Shown: in pieces, positions 1 through 9,397 of the stretch
How positions within the stretch are numbered: position 1 is the first letter of the stretch
Layout of the letters: every line of letters starts with the position of its first letter
Source: Blepharisma japonicum
Lineage: Eukaryota > Ciliophora > Heterotrichea > Heterotrichida > Blepharismidae
Direction: 5' to 3'
Assembly: GCA_949751835.1 (NCBI GenBank)
Contig: CATKHK010000094.1
Location: forward strand, 62,001-126,000
Length of the DNA stretch: 64,000 nt
Position numbers and translations under genes: made by a program
The notes under the pieces: generated by a model
What the model saw: the letters and a program-made list of their open reading frames with translations, nothing else
What the model was told of the DNA's origin: nothing
Database searches by the model: none

Positions 1-205
1 AAAGCAACCTTAATAAATCGAGAAATTAAATGGGAATTCAAGATAAGAATCGTGGATTACGAGTATTTTTTGGATCATTTGTTGCTTTAGTTATTTGACA
101 GCATAATATATACCTCGAGATAGAACCATTTACCAAGATGAGATCTAAGAAAGAATGCTATCATTTCTTAACTGATGATTACTTCATTAGTTTACTTGTA
201 TTTTC
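1..205. repeat. Left copy of a duplicated flank (other copy about 2385-2590)
   Basis: This stretch aligns almost end to end with about 2385-2590; both contain 'accaagatgagatc' and 'aatgctatcatttctta' in the same order. It marks the left edge of a tandem segmental duplication: the same flank precedes a GDT1b copy in both units. No intact reading frame is shared by both copies, because the left copy has TAA or TAG where the right copy is open. It therefore looks like duplicated non-coding or decayed sequence. The duplication may start outside the window. Confidence 0.75.
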
Positions 206-257
206 TTAAAGAAACAGTTGCAATGATTAGTTAGATAAATACTATTAGAATAAAATG

Positions 258-735
258 TTAAATTTGATAAATTAAAAAGGAAAAGTGCAATTACTCCAAA
301 GCCAAAACACTGACCCTGGAAGAAATTTCTTCTAAGTCTTCCTATACTCACGGCGCATAAAGCACATAGAAAAAAATGGATTTGTGACATTGATATTGTT
401 AATGTTTTCAGAGCAAAAGAACACAAATGCAATCGTTTTTTAAAAAGTCGCAAATTATGAATATTCGAAAAGCTTCCGAAAAATAAACTCTAGCAAAAAT
501 GAAAAATAAAACATTTGACGTAATTTAATAAAAATTTTGTTAATTAAAGCTGAGCTCCATATTCAATGCTTGAAGCTAATAATATCATAAAAGTCATTAA
601 TAGTTGATTTCCAACAAAAACAGCACTTGGACTTCTAATCATAGCTTAAAAAAATAACAAATAATTTTAACTGTTTAGTTAAATAAAATAGGGGTTAAAA
701 ATGCACCAAATATGGAGTTTTTTGTATCTGAATTT
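258..735 (-). pseudogene. Decayed copy of the GDT1b (TMEM165-family) gene
   Basis: The minus strand resembles the intact gene at 2618-3256. Blocks such as 'gcattaagcactt'-type sequence around the second EGD motif region, the 'CALCAVSIGRL' segment and the 'aacaaaaacagcacttggacttcta' area are recognisable in order. The frame is broken many times, several internal stretches are missing (about 478 bp against 639 bp), and the start region has diverged. It lies in the left copy of the tandem duplication, immediately downstream (on the minus strand) of an intact GDT1a paralog, exactly as GDT1b does in the right copy. It is a host gene duplicate that has lost coding capacity. The limits are approximate. 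Confidence 0.75.
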
Positions 736-870
736 TAAAATTATTTTATTTAACTCTTGATTAATTAAAGTCTTTACAAGTCTTTCTAGCAAATTATATT
801 TAACAGTTTTTCATAAATAAATATTAATTTTAAATTAACTTAATAAATATCTAAAGCATTGGCAATATCT

Positions 871-1509
871 TTAGATCTCGTAAAAAATAGATAAAATTGT
901 TAGTCCTCCAAAAATTATAAAAACAATTCCTGCAAGAATTTTCATAAACTTTTCAGGCATATACTTGCTTGTCAATTTTCCAATTAAAACTGAGCAAACA
1001 CTGCATAACCCAATTCCAAAGAAAGCACCAATAATCGTAAAAATTGGATCTATGACTGAGGCTATTGCTACAATACTTAGCTGAGAGATGCCACCCCATT
1101 CTGCAAAAAATACCAGCACTATGGTTTTCCAAAATGTTTTAAATCAACTTGGTGCTGAAATAAGATTTTCATGCAAGTCTTCACTATCAGTGCCAAAATC
1201 ATTATGATTTTGGAAAGCTTCGTAGAAAGATAGCCCTGCAAACATAAAAAAGAACACTGATGACATAATAGTTATATAGATACGGTCTATCAGAAGTTGT
1301 GCAGCGTAGCCAATGTAAGCTGAAATTATAATCATTAACGTCATGATAACTTGATTTCCGACTAAAACTGCGCTTGGTGAGTATTCCATTGACAGAACAA
1401 TCAGAACGAAAAAAGATCTGTCACCTATTTCTGATAGAAAAACAGCTAAAAATGAACTTAAAATTGCACCTAAAGGAGATTCGTCATATATTGGTGTACG
1501 TTCACCCAT
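871..1509 (-). CDS. GDT1/TMEM165-family membrane cation transporter, left copy
   Basis: A 212-residue protein of the UPF0016 (GDT1/TMEM165) family, which moves Ca2+/Mn2+ across Golgi-type membranes. The first hallmark motif is present as SEIGDRS near residue 26. The second reads AEWGGIS, so the acidic Asp of the E-x-G-D-(K/R)-(S/T) consensus is missing. About six hydrophobic segments are visible, with an acidic loop (residues about 105-120) between the two halves. One in-frame TGA (1144-1146) falls where the paralog at 3464-4102 has TGG, so it is read as Trp. Length equals both intact paralogs. It is the left-hand twin of the 3464 gene and shares nearly identical 3' flank. The lost motif Asp suggests relaxed selection or altered function. 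Confidence 0.85.
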
Positions 1510-1540
1510 TTATTTTATTAAGATGTCATTAAATTACCAA

Positions 1541-2050
1541 TTATTCCTTTTTAGCCTTAATGATGAACCCAATAAATCTCTATAAAAAATTCTGGGATAA
1601 TACCTTTCTTATTGACGTTAAGCGGTTTTTGCACAAAATTTTTGTCATCCTTGACTATTTCTTCAAGAATTGTCCTGTCTTGCCTTATTTCAGCTATTTC
1701 TTTTTCCTTTGTAATAAGCAATCGTTTTTTGAAGGTTTATAATAAGGGGTTTTGTTAATTAATTCATTTTCATGCTCAATTGGGATTGGATATGATGTTG
1801 GCAATGAGCCTCAAGACATCATCAAGATTAAGATGAATGAAGCGACACAAATATTGCAGAGGCTTTGATGTCCTAATGGCCACGCATAAGTGGCGAGGGC
1901 TTTAGGCTGCACAGTTAAAGTTTCAACGTTTTCTTTGGTAGGATTGTATATTAAGTGCTTGGGTTGATTGGACTTCATTTTGGATGTCACAAGAATATAG
2001 ACAATTGTGTTGAGAAAGCTAATTTCTAGGCCTTGGCTGCTATTTTTCAT
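1541..2050 (-). pseudogene. Truncated, decayed copy of the TMEM161-family gene
   Basis: The minus strand matches the 3' half of the intact gene at 4136-5623, beginning at the same place relative to the neighbouring GDT1 gene (31 nt from its start, against 33 nt in the right copy). Recognisable blocks include the region encoding 'ATYAWPLGHQSLCNIC' and the C-terminal 'FVQKLL' region. The frame is interrupted, there are internal deletions, and the upstream two thirds of the gene is absent: about 510 bp remain of 1488. Homology stops near 2050, where unrelated sequence begins. It is part of the left unit of the segmental duplication. Confidence 0.8.
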
Positions 2051-2081
2051 CCAAAGAACAGTATGATTCTACAGGAAAATC

Positions 2082-2351
2082 TTGCAAATACTCCAAACCT
2101 TTTGGAAGCTGAATTTCTGTATATCCGAAGTTTCAGTAATATCTTTAACCCGTATTTGCATTGTATATTCTCCATCTACATTGATTAATTTAAAAGAGGT
2201 GGAAATGAGATTAAGATCAGGTAAATTGATGGGTAAAAAAGAGTTACCAACTTTTGCAGACAGAATTAGAGATAGACTTAGAAATTTAAAAGAATTGCTT
2301 AGAAAATTAAATGTTGGTAATCAAAATTACAAAGGTAGCAATGAAAGCTAA
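2082..2351 (+). other. Orphan open frame of unknown status between the two duplication units
   Basis: An 89-residue frame with a basic, leucine-rich second half (around 'FADRIRDRLRNLKELL'). After its TAA the same frame stays open for about 75 more codons, including a hydrophobic stretch (GSLVVLLIG) that lies in the duplicated flank. No 15-16 nt intron that would remove the stop was found. It sits in the only unduplicated stretch between the left and right units. It may be a remnant gene or chance; no family was recognised. Confidence 0.25.
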
Positions 2352-2617
2352 AATTTTGATTCAAACAATAAAATAGAGCTTATAATTAAATGAGCAGGAA
2401 TTCAAGATGAGAATCAAGGATTAGGAGTAACTTTTGGGTCACTAGTTGTATTACTTATTGGGCAGCATGACATATACCTTGGGCCAAAATGCATTTACCA
2501 AGATGAGATCAAAGAAAATGCTATCATTTCTTAAATGGTGATTACTTAGTTTACTTGTCTTTTCTTAAAGAAATAGTCCACAATGAATAATTATATTAAT
2601 ATTTTTAGAATAAAATG

Positions 2618-3256
2618 TTAAATTTGATAAATTAAAAGCAAAAGTGCAATTACTCCAAAGCCAAAAAATACTGATCCTGCTAGTATTTTCATACATTTTT
2701 CAGGTAGAAAATTTCTTGTAAGTCTTCCTATACTCACAGCGCATAAAGCACATACTAAAATTCCAAAGAAAGCCCCTACAATAGTAAAAAATGGATTTGT
2801 GACTGCAGATATTGTGATTGTGCTCAGTTGAGATTTATCCCCCCACTCAGCAAAAAATACAAGTGCAATCGTTTTTCAAAATGTCCCAAATCATGAATAT
2901 TGATTTGATAGTAAATTTTCTCTGATTTCTTCGTTTTCTGCTTCCTCTTCACTTTTCATAAAAGCTTCCCAAAAATAAACCCCAGCAAAAATAAAAAATA
3001 AAACACTTGATGCCATGGTAATAAAAATTTTGTCAATTAAAAGCTGAGCGCCATATCCAATGCTTGCAGCCAATATTATCATAAAAGTCATTATTAGTTG
3101 ATTTCCAACAAAAACAGCACTTGGACTTCTAGTCATGGCTAAAAAAACAAGAACGAAGAATGTTCGATCACCTAGTTCAGATAAAATAGTGGCCAAAAAT
3201 GCACCAAGCACAGAACTGATTGGCGATTTTTTGTAGTCTGAATTTCAATCTGACAT
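2618..3256 (-). CDS. GDT1/TMEM165-family cation transporter (GDT1b)
   Basis: A 212-residue UPF0016 protein. Both signature motifs are canonical: SELGDRT in the first half and AEWGDKS in the second. That makes it the best candidate in this cluster for a working Ca2+/Mn2+ transporter. Six or so hydrophobic helices are arranged as two repeats separated by an acidic linker (EEEAENEE). Three in-frame TGA codons are read as Trp, one near the N-terminus and two just before the second repeat; the latter region aligns to 'NWFKTFW' in the paralog, with TGG there. The start is the ATG at 3254-3256, giving the same length as the other two copies. It lies 207 nt downstream of the GDT1a start-to-end block on the same strand. 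Confidence 0.88.
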
Positions 3257-3463
3257 TTTGCGGTATATTAATTCATCAGAATTTAAAATAAATTAATAAT
3301 CACCATAATTATTTTAATTTTATCTAATTAACAATTTTTTTTAAATTAACTATTGATTATTTAAAGTCTTTTCAAACTTTCATTGCTAAATATATATGAT
3401 TTTTCATAAATAAATATTAATTTTAAATTGACTTAATAAATATCTAAAGCATTGGCAATATCT

Positions 3464-4102
3464 TTAGATCTCGTAAAAAATAGATAAAATTGTTAGTCCT
3501 CCAAAGATTATAAAAACAATTCCTGCAAGAATTTTCATATACTTTTCAGGCATATACTTACTTGTCAATTTTCCAATTAAAACTGAGCAAACGCTGCATA
3601 ACCCAATTCCAAAGAAAGCGCCAATAATCGTAAAAATTGGATCAGTGACTGCAGATATCGTTATAATGCTGAGCTGAGAGATATCACCCCATTCTGCAAA
3701 AAATACGAGTACTATTGTTTTCCAAAAAGTTTTAAACCAGTTTGGCGCTGAAATAAGATTTTCATGCAAGTCTTCACTATCGCTGTCAGAATCATCATCT
3801 TTTTTGAAAGCTTCATAGAAAGATAATCCAGCGAATATAAAAAAAAGCACTGATGATATAATAGTTATATAGATTTGGTTTATCAGTAGTTGTGCAGCGT
3901 AGCCAATGTAAGCTGAAATTATTATCATTACCGTCATGATAACTTGATTTCCGACTAAAACTGCGCTTGGAGAGTATGTCATTGAGAGAACAATCAGTAT
4001 AAAGAAAGTTCTGTCGCCTATTTCTGATAGAAAAATAGCTAAAAACGAACTTAAAATTGCGCCTAAAGGAGATTCGTCATATATAGGTGTATTTTCACCC
4101 AT
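3464..4102 (-). CDS. GDT1/TMEM165-family cation transporter (GDT1a)
   Basis: A 212-residue membrane protein with the duplicated GDT1 fold. Motif 1 is SEIGDRT (residues 26-32). Motif 2 is AEWGDIS: it keeps the acidic pair but has Ile at the usual Lys/Arg. The linker is very acidic (DDDSDSDSEDLHE). It uses TGG, not TGA, at the Trp of 'NWFKTFW', which calibrates the code for its twin at 871-1509. It starts 33 nt after the stop of the TMEM161-family gene on the same strand, and that spacing is preserved in the other unit. It probably acts in an endomembrane compartment, by family analogy. Confidence 0.9.
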   Translation of the reverse strand: MGENTPIYDESPLGAILSSFLAIFLSEIGDRTFFILIVLSMTYSPSAVLVGNQVIMTVMIIISAYIGYAAQLLINQIYITIISSVLFFIFAGLSFYEAFKKDDDSDSDSEDLHENLISAPNWFKTFWKTIVLVFFAEWGDISQLSIITISAVTDPIFTIIGAFFGIGLCSVCSVLIGKLTSKYMPEKYMKILAGIVFIIFGGLTILSIFYEI

Positions 4103-4135
4103 TTATATATTATCAAGATATTTATAAACTACTTA

Positions 4136-5623
4136 TTATTCCTTTTTAGCCTTATTTGTAAATCTTCTTGTATACAGCAAAGACATGACTGTTGCCAAAC
4201 TCCATGTCACTGCTTGCCACCATATAATAAACCCAAATAAATCTCTATAAAAAAATGCTGGGATAAGTCCTTTCTTATTGACGCTAAGCAGCTTTTGCAC
4301 AAAATTTTTGTCATCTTTGACTGTTTCTTCAAGGGTTGTTCTATTTTGCCTTAATTCAGCTATTTCTTTTTCCATTTGTCTGATTTCATTATAATAAACA
4401 GTCGTTCTTGAAGGTGTAATAATAGGATACGTTGGGATATCTTTTATAATGAATTCTTCTTCATCATAAAATTCAGGGGTTTTGTTGATTATTTCATTTT
4501 TATGCTCAATTGGGACTGGATATGATGTTGACAATGAGCCTCGAGAAATCATCAAAATTAAGATGAATAAAGTGACACATATATTGCAGAGGCTTTGATG
4601 TCCTAATGGCCACGCATAAGTGGCAAGAGCTTTAGCCTGCATAGTTGAGGTTTCAACGTTTTCTTTGGTAGGATTGAGAAGAATGCCATATATTAAGTGC
4701 TTGGATTGGTTAAGTAAAGCTTGGACTTCATTTCGGATGTTAAATAGTCTTAATAAAATAACTCCAACGACAACTGCTATTCTAAATATTTCGTATCCCC
4801 ATTCAGACATGAGATTAGGGACAAGATGATTTTTCAGCATAGGTTTGATCCACATAATCATAACAATTAGAGGAGAAATGATAACTAGTGTGTATTGCAA
4901 TCTGTTTTCTTTGACACCTTTGACATCAAAAGGGGTTTCTCTTGTTGAGTAATAATTCATTGTTGCTCTAAAAATGTACTTGAAGAAAGGGAAAATGCAT
5001 GTGGCAAAAATCCCTGCTAGTGTTATACTGAAAACCATGTGATCAATCTCAATTGAGGCTGGCCAAAATATTTGTAAAGCTGCTGTAAGCTGCAAGGAGA
5101 GCAGCTTCAAAGTCAAGTGAAAATTAAAATCAAATACTGCTTGATGATCAAGGTAGATTAATAAAGAGCCCATAAAGAAGATCAATAAAGTAAAAAATAA
5201 GCCAATCATATTGTCTGGGTTTTTAAAGCCTGATGCCATCGCCTGTGAATACGCTCCACTAATTGCTATAAACACAACTAGTAAGCACATATAAAAACTT
5301 AGATTTTGCTCCATTGATATATAAAAATCTTCTGTAAATACACTACATACAGCAATTAAAGTTCCTGCTATTGTAGCCATAAGTACCAATAAGTCAGCAT
5401 CTGCGAAAAAAGGAGACGCTCTTGAAAATTCATCATCGATTCTTACGCAATTCAGATAGAATTTTTCTGGATGCTTTTGAGCACTTTGAATCAGCTTCTC
5501 ATCAGGAGGGATATATATCACGAGCCCTTTTAGCAGCTTTTCTGTGGATAATCTTCGACGAAGCCTTGTTGTGATAAAAATTAAGATGCAAAGGATCACA
5601 AATTCCCCTGTAAAAAATTGCAT
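4136..5623 (-). CDS. TMEM161-family multipass membrane protein
   Basis: A 495-residue protein with about eight to nine hydrophobic segments. It resembles animal TMEM161A/B: a short N-terminal anchor followed by 'YIPPDEKL' (compare YIHPSEEEL in the animal proteins), then a run of helices, a 'MIMWIKPMLK' segment matching the family's 'VLLWVKPI' region, and 'FRIAVVVGVILLRL' followed by 'VQALLNQSK'. The C-terminal third has an extended hydrophilic loop (about residues 370-440) before a final helix. The molecular role of TMEM161 proteins is poorly defined; the animal members affect membrane excitability. A truncated relative lies at 1541-2050. No TGA codons are needed. The name rests on remembered family sequence. 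Confidence 0.72.
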   Translation of the reverse strand: MQFFTGEFVILCILIFITTRLRRRLSTEKLLKGLVIYIPPDEKLIQSAQKHPEKFYLNCVRIDDEFSRASPFFADADLLVLMATIAGTLIAVCSVFTEDFYISMEQNLSFYMCLLVVFIAISGAYSQAMASGFKNPDNMIGLFFTLLIFFMGSLLIYLDHQAVFDFNFHLTLKLLSLQLTAALQIFWPASIEIDHMVFSITLAGIFATCIFPFFKYIFRATMNYYSTRETPFDVKGVKENRLQYTLVIISPLIVMIMWIKPMLKNHLVPNLMSEWGYEIFRIAVVVGVILLRLFNIRNEVQALLNQSKHLIYGILLNPTKENVETSTMQAKALATYAWPLGHQSLCNICVTLFILILMISRGSLSTSYPVPIEHKNEIINKTPEFYDEEEFIIKDIPTYPIITPSRTTVYYNEIRQMEKEIAELRQNRTTLEETVKDDKNFVQKLLSVNKKGLIPAFFYRDLFGFIIWWQAVTWSLATVMSLLYTRRFTNKAKKE

Positions 5624-5687
5624 ATTAAAATTAGATAAAATTAATGAATATTAAATTCTAGGTAATTTAATACCCTGGAAATATCTT

Positions 5688-7076
5688 TTAAATATGATAA
5701 TGTTGAGTGTCTAATAAACTATCAGAATTTTGTTCTTGTAGCTGGCTTAGAGTTTCAAGTTCATGTAGTTTAGCAGAAAGTTTTTGTAAAGTATTTATCT
5801 GATCTAGTAAAATAGCTTTTATTTGAATTCGATAATTAACCTTCTTTACTTATTACTGCTGCAAAATTCCTGAAATTAAGAGAATCGTTCAAAACTTTCT
5901 GGTCTTCTTCAATTGAAGTTGGAAAATCCATCAATTTGTGATGAATGATAATTAAGGCCGCATTAATGGCATTTCTTTCTCCCTCAAAATTTGATAAATG
6001 AGTATTTAAACTTTTCAATAAAAAAATCAGTTCTATTTATTTGTTTTACCCTTGCATAATTCATTTTTCTTGACAATAAATGAATACTTTTCTTTATTTG
6101 TCCAACGTTTTAAAAACAGATCTTCTGATATATCATCAATTGCAAAATTAATTATTGCATAATCGTAAATATTTTCACTCAAAGAAAATCCATAGTCCAA
6201 AAGTAATATCCTGTTTGGATATTTCCCATATGATAAAAATAGTTCTTCGCCAGTCTCAACAGTACAGTTTGGATCTGTTTTTATCACTAAACTATAATTA
6301 TTATTTGCCAGCTGCTGATCAGCAATCAAATTTTCATTAGTGTCTAAATTCTGCACTATATGGTTTAGGCTATTTGAGGATGATTTCATTAGTTTATCAC
6401 TTAATTTTGACTCTTCTTTATACCAATTATACGAAGCACAATTGTTTCTATGATTTAACAATTCAGCAACTGGAATAAGAACAGGCTCTCCAGCTGGGTC
6501 TTTAAAGCACCGAGTCTTCACAAGTTTATAAGCTCAGTCAAAAATTTTATATTTAGTCATGCCAACAGAAAAATATTGAGGATAATTTCTAATAGCTCTT
6601 TTTCATTGAGAATAAGTTTTCATTTCACTTGCCATCCTTTGCTTTGCCTAACTAATATCTACCATCTTTGCAAGATCTTCATCTTGAAGCTCTTTCAGCT
6701 CTTCCCCAGATCAATCTTGAATTAACTTAAAAGCTTTGGGTTGAGAACTAATATAATAATATCATTTTGAGTTATTTTCTTTGAATTTTTCTCAAATTAA
6801 GAAAGTTACCAATATTAGAATTTGCAATTCTTCATTATTTTTTGTGAAGATGCCCTCATTTTCTATAAAAATTTGCCCAATTTCACTATTCATCGCAATT
6901 TCTTTGCTTATCATGCATGAACTTGGGACTAAAATTATGTCTTCTCCAGGCTGAATTTCTGCAATTGCTCTTATCCCCACATTCTTATTATTAAAAAACC
7001 ACTCGACTTTATTCCATTTCACTCCTTCCCCTCTTGCTCAGTCAAAATATTCAAAAATCTTTCCTTCTGAGTCCAT
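5688..7076 (-). CDS. SET-domain protein methyltransferase, SETD3/RuBisCO-LSMT type
   Basis: The N-terminal part has the class signature 'GVKWNKVEWFF...VGIRAIAEIQPGEDIILVP'-type arrangement (G-x-x-A, I-x-x-G-E, VPSS). The core holds PVAELLNHR (the 'P-x-x-D-x-x-NH' SET motif) and 'ELFLSYGKYPN...LLLDYGF' (the S-Y-G catalytic strand and the YGF post-motif). The C-terminus is the helical substrate-binding region. Members methylate lysine or histidine in proteins such as ribosomal proteins and actin. Two introns are needed: 15 nt at 6648-6662 and 16 nt at 5841-5856. Removing them restores one frame, with several TGA=Trp codons, from the ATG at 7074-7076 to the TAA at 5688-5690. The start lies only 21 bp from the divergent gene at 7098. 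Confidence 0.85.
5841..5856 (-). other. 16-nt intron in the SET-domain gene
   Basis: On the minus strand it reads GTAATAAGTAAAGAAG. Removing it joins 'GCA GCA' to 'GTT AAT TAT' and opens about 50 further codons that otherwise follow a TAA. Position 10 is A. Confidence 0.85.
6648..6662 (-). other. 15-nt intron in the SET-domain gene
   Basis: On the minus strand it reads GTAGATATTAGTTAG. It contains the only in-frame TAG between the N-terminal and core SET segments; its removal keeps the frame (AAG ATG | GCA AAG). Position 10 is A. Confidence 0.88.
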
Positions 7077-7097
7077 ATTTTTACAAAAATATAACAT

Positions 7098-7667
7098 ATG
7101 GGAGCATGCTTTGCAAAAGACCCAATTAAGGCTAAAACGCCCAGGAATTCTATAAACTTTGACATTTTCAAAGCTGAAAAATTTTTAATAAAAGACTACA
7201 GCCATTCAATAGGCAACCCAAGTAGCATTTTCGACTTAAAAACGAAAATTCATAACTACAGACCAAGTGATATACGTTGCATTAAAAGGCCAAAGGAAGG
7301 CGTAGATGTTCACAATCATGTACTTGTGATACTTAAGATGGAGGTGAAAAAAGGCTTCATTGAAGAACTTTCTTTGTTTGTGGAATACAACATTAATGGA
7401 TTCGAGATCTCAATAGGCTCATTAGAAAAGATTAAACTAATGTGCAATCTTCAAGAGTTTAGTGTAGAAAAAATCGAATTCGCAAGATCTGATTTGTCAT
7501 GCACAGGAGGACTCCATCAAATCATAGAATGGGCCTATGAAAACCGAAACCAAGAATTTGTTAGTCCAGAAAGTTATCCAGAAATGAACATGGGGAATAA
7601 GCTCCATGACTATATTTTGAGTTTGTTTAGACCAATTGCATATAATAAGAAAATATCAATTGTGTAA
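7098..7667 (+). CDS. Unknown protein with an N-terminal myristoylation signal
   Basis: A 189-residue protein beginning MGACFAKD: Gly2 and a nearby Cys fit N-myristoylation plus palmitoylation and predict membrane attachment. The rest is mixed alpha/beta-like, with no transmembrane helix and no motif I recognise. It is transcribed divergently from the SET-domain gene, with 21 bp between start codons. Its TAA is only 7 nt before the ATG of the TPR gene. I looked for a 15-16 nt intron that would fuse it to the TPR gene and found none, so they are called as two genes. Confidence 0.75.
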   Translation: MGACFAKDPIKAKTPRNSINFDIFKAEKFLIKDYSHSIGNPSSIFDLKTKIHNYRPSDIRCIKRPKEGVDVHNHVLVILKMEVKKGFIEELSLFVEYNINGFEISIGSLEKIKLMCNLQEFSVEKIEFARSDLSCTGGLHQIIEWAYENRNQEFVSPESYPEMNMGNKLHDYILSLFRPIAYNKKISIV

Positions 7668-7674
7668 ATATTAA

Positions 7675-8868
7675 ATGGATTTAGAAAAGATTGATGAAAG
7701 AGTGCAAGAGCTCAGGAAGAATGGAAGCAACCTAGAAGCTTTAGAGCTGATAGAACAAAGCTTAGAAATAAGAAAAGAAGTATTTGGGCTTGAAAGTGCT
7801 GAGGTAAAAAAGTGTTATCGTCAGTTATGCGAAATGTGCAATCAATTAGCCACTGAATATTTACAAAGGGAAAATTTTCATTTAGCTCTTGATTTATTAA
7901 AAAGAGCTGAAGCTTTGTGTGGAAAAGATGAAGTAGCTAAGGTAAAAACACTAAATAACCTAGCGTGCTATTATCGGCAGTCTGGAAAGCTACGAATAGC
8001 TCAAAACTATCTCCAAAAAGCTTTGGAAATCCCTAAAAATCTCGCTGTTACACATCTAAATATGTGTGCTGTGCTTTCACAAATACTAAAGCATGAGGAA
8101 GCATTAAGTCACGCCATGCAAGCTGTGATTATTTTGCAAGATGAATTAATTGGCACCTTACAAGCACCTTCTAAAAGTTTTGAAGAGCAAGCTCCAATGC
8201 TATCGATTGCTTATCACAATATGGGAGTAGAGCTGGAATTCCTTAAGAGAACACGAGAGGCCATAACAATTTATAAAAAAGCTGAAAAATTTGCCAAAGA
8301 TAACCTATCTAATGATCATCCATTAGCGAAAAATGCGAGATCAGAGTTAGCTGCAGCGATCCAAAAGCAGAAAATGTCGAAGTCAAGACAAGCAAGTAAG
8401 AAAAATTTAAAAATCGCAAATAGGAAAGATATTAAAATTAGCCCTGCATATCTGTCAGAGGAAGATTTGAAATTGATAAACAGAGCTTGAAAAACAGTAG
8501 AGTCGAATAAATCTCAGAAAAAACTCCAAAATATTGAGACTTATAAGGAATCTAGCTCAGAAAGTGAAACTGAAATCCAAAAACCCAAAACAAGCTCCAC
8601 AATTAGGCATGAAAGCGATGAAGAAATCGAAAATATTCCTCATGATGAAGAAGAAGAAGAAGTAGGAGAAGAACAAGAACAAGAACAAGAAGGAGAAGAA
8701 CAAGAAGAACAAGAAGAACAAGAAGAGCAAGAAGCCAGAAAAAGCGACAAAGAATTCGATGAATTACTGAAATCTGAAAGCGAGATCCAAAACCTCCCAG
8801 AATCAGAAGTCACTAATGAAGCTGAAAATCCTCCAGACTCAAGTCCAAAATCTACTACTATAAGTTAA
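7675..8868 (+). CDS. TPR-repeat protein with acidic tail
   Basis: A 397-residue protein. The first about 270 residues are TPR helices of kinesin-light-chain style ('TLNNLACYYRQSGKL', 'AVTHLNMCAVL', 'IAYHNMGVELEFLKR'), expected to bind partner peptides. A TGA at 8488-8490 is read as Trp and the frame continues through a highly acidic Glu/Gln tail (GEEQEEQEEQEEQ-type) to the TAA at 8866-8868. Reading TGA as a stop would cut off 126 residues. The tail composition resembles the low-complexity segments of the 42971 gene. The specific partner is unknown. Confidence 0.8.
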
Positions 8869-8908
8869 TTATAATGCAATGTAAATTCTTAATTATTATA
8901 AAAATCAA

Positions 8909-9301
8909 ATGGTGCGCATGAATGTTCTTGCAGACTGTTTGAAGAGCATAATTAACGCAGAAAAGCGAGGAAAGAGACAAGTTCTTATTAGACCATCTTC
9001 AAAAGTTGTTATTAGGTTCCTACGCTTGATGCAGAAGCATGGCTACATTGGAGAGTTTGAAGTCATAGATGACCACAGATCAGGCAAAATTGTTGTCGAC
9101 CTTGTTGGGAGACTTAACAAATGTGGAGTCATTTCTCCTCGTTTTGACATTGCTTTGACCGATATTGAGCAAGTGGCTACAGATTTACTCCCTTCAAGAC
9201 AATTCGGATATGTAGTTTTGACCACAACTTTCGGAATTTTGGACCATGAAGAAGCTCGTAAAAGACACACTGGAGGAAAACTTCTGGGATACTTCTTTTA
9301 A
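8909..9301 (+). CDS. RPS15A: 40S ribosomal protein uS8 (RPS15A)
   Basis: A 130-residue protein, exactly the usual eukaryotic length, matching uS8 throughout: '[14 protein letters not shown]', '[18 protein letters not shown]', '[16 protein letters not shown]' and the C-terminal '[18 protein letters not shown]'-type ending (here [19 protein letters not shown]). It is a component of the small subunit, near the platform and central domain of 18S rRNA. It contains no introns and no TGA codons. Codon choice is richer in G/C-ending codons than in the flanking unknown genes, as expected for high expression. Confidence 0.97.
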   Translation: MVRMNVLADCLKSIINAEKRGKRQVLIRPSSKVVIRFLRLMQKHGYIGEFEVIDDHRSGKIVVDLVGRLNKCGVISPRFDIALTDIEQVATDLLPSRQFGYVVLTTTFGILDHEEARKRHTGGKLLGYFF

Positions 9302-9397
9302 CTAAAATAGAATAGTTATTTAAGCATGACTTCATAATGATAACAAGTAATTATTGAAATAAAACTATTTAAGGCTGATTAATTAAGCATAGACAAA

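Noticed and set aside
2082-2351. Mobile-element remnant
   Set aside because: The basic Leu-rich frame showed no transposase, reverse-transcriptase or terminal-repeat features, and the surrounding duplication is explained by host genes.
7660-7690. Fusion of the MGACF gene with the TPR gene
   Set aside because: The 7-nt gap suggested an intron, but no GT...AG segment of 15 or 16 nt joins the frames.
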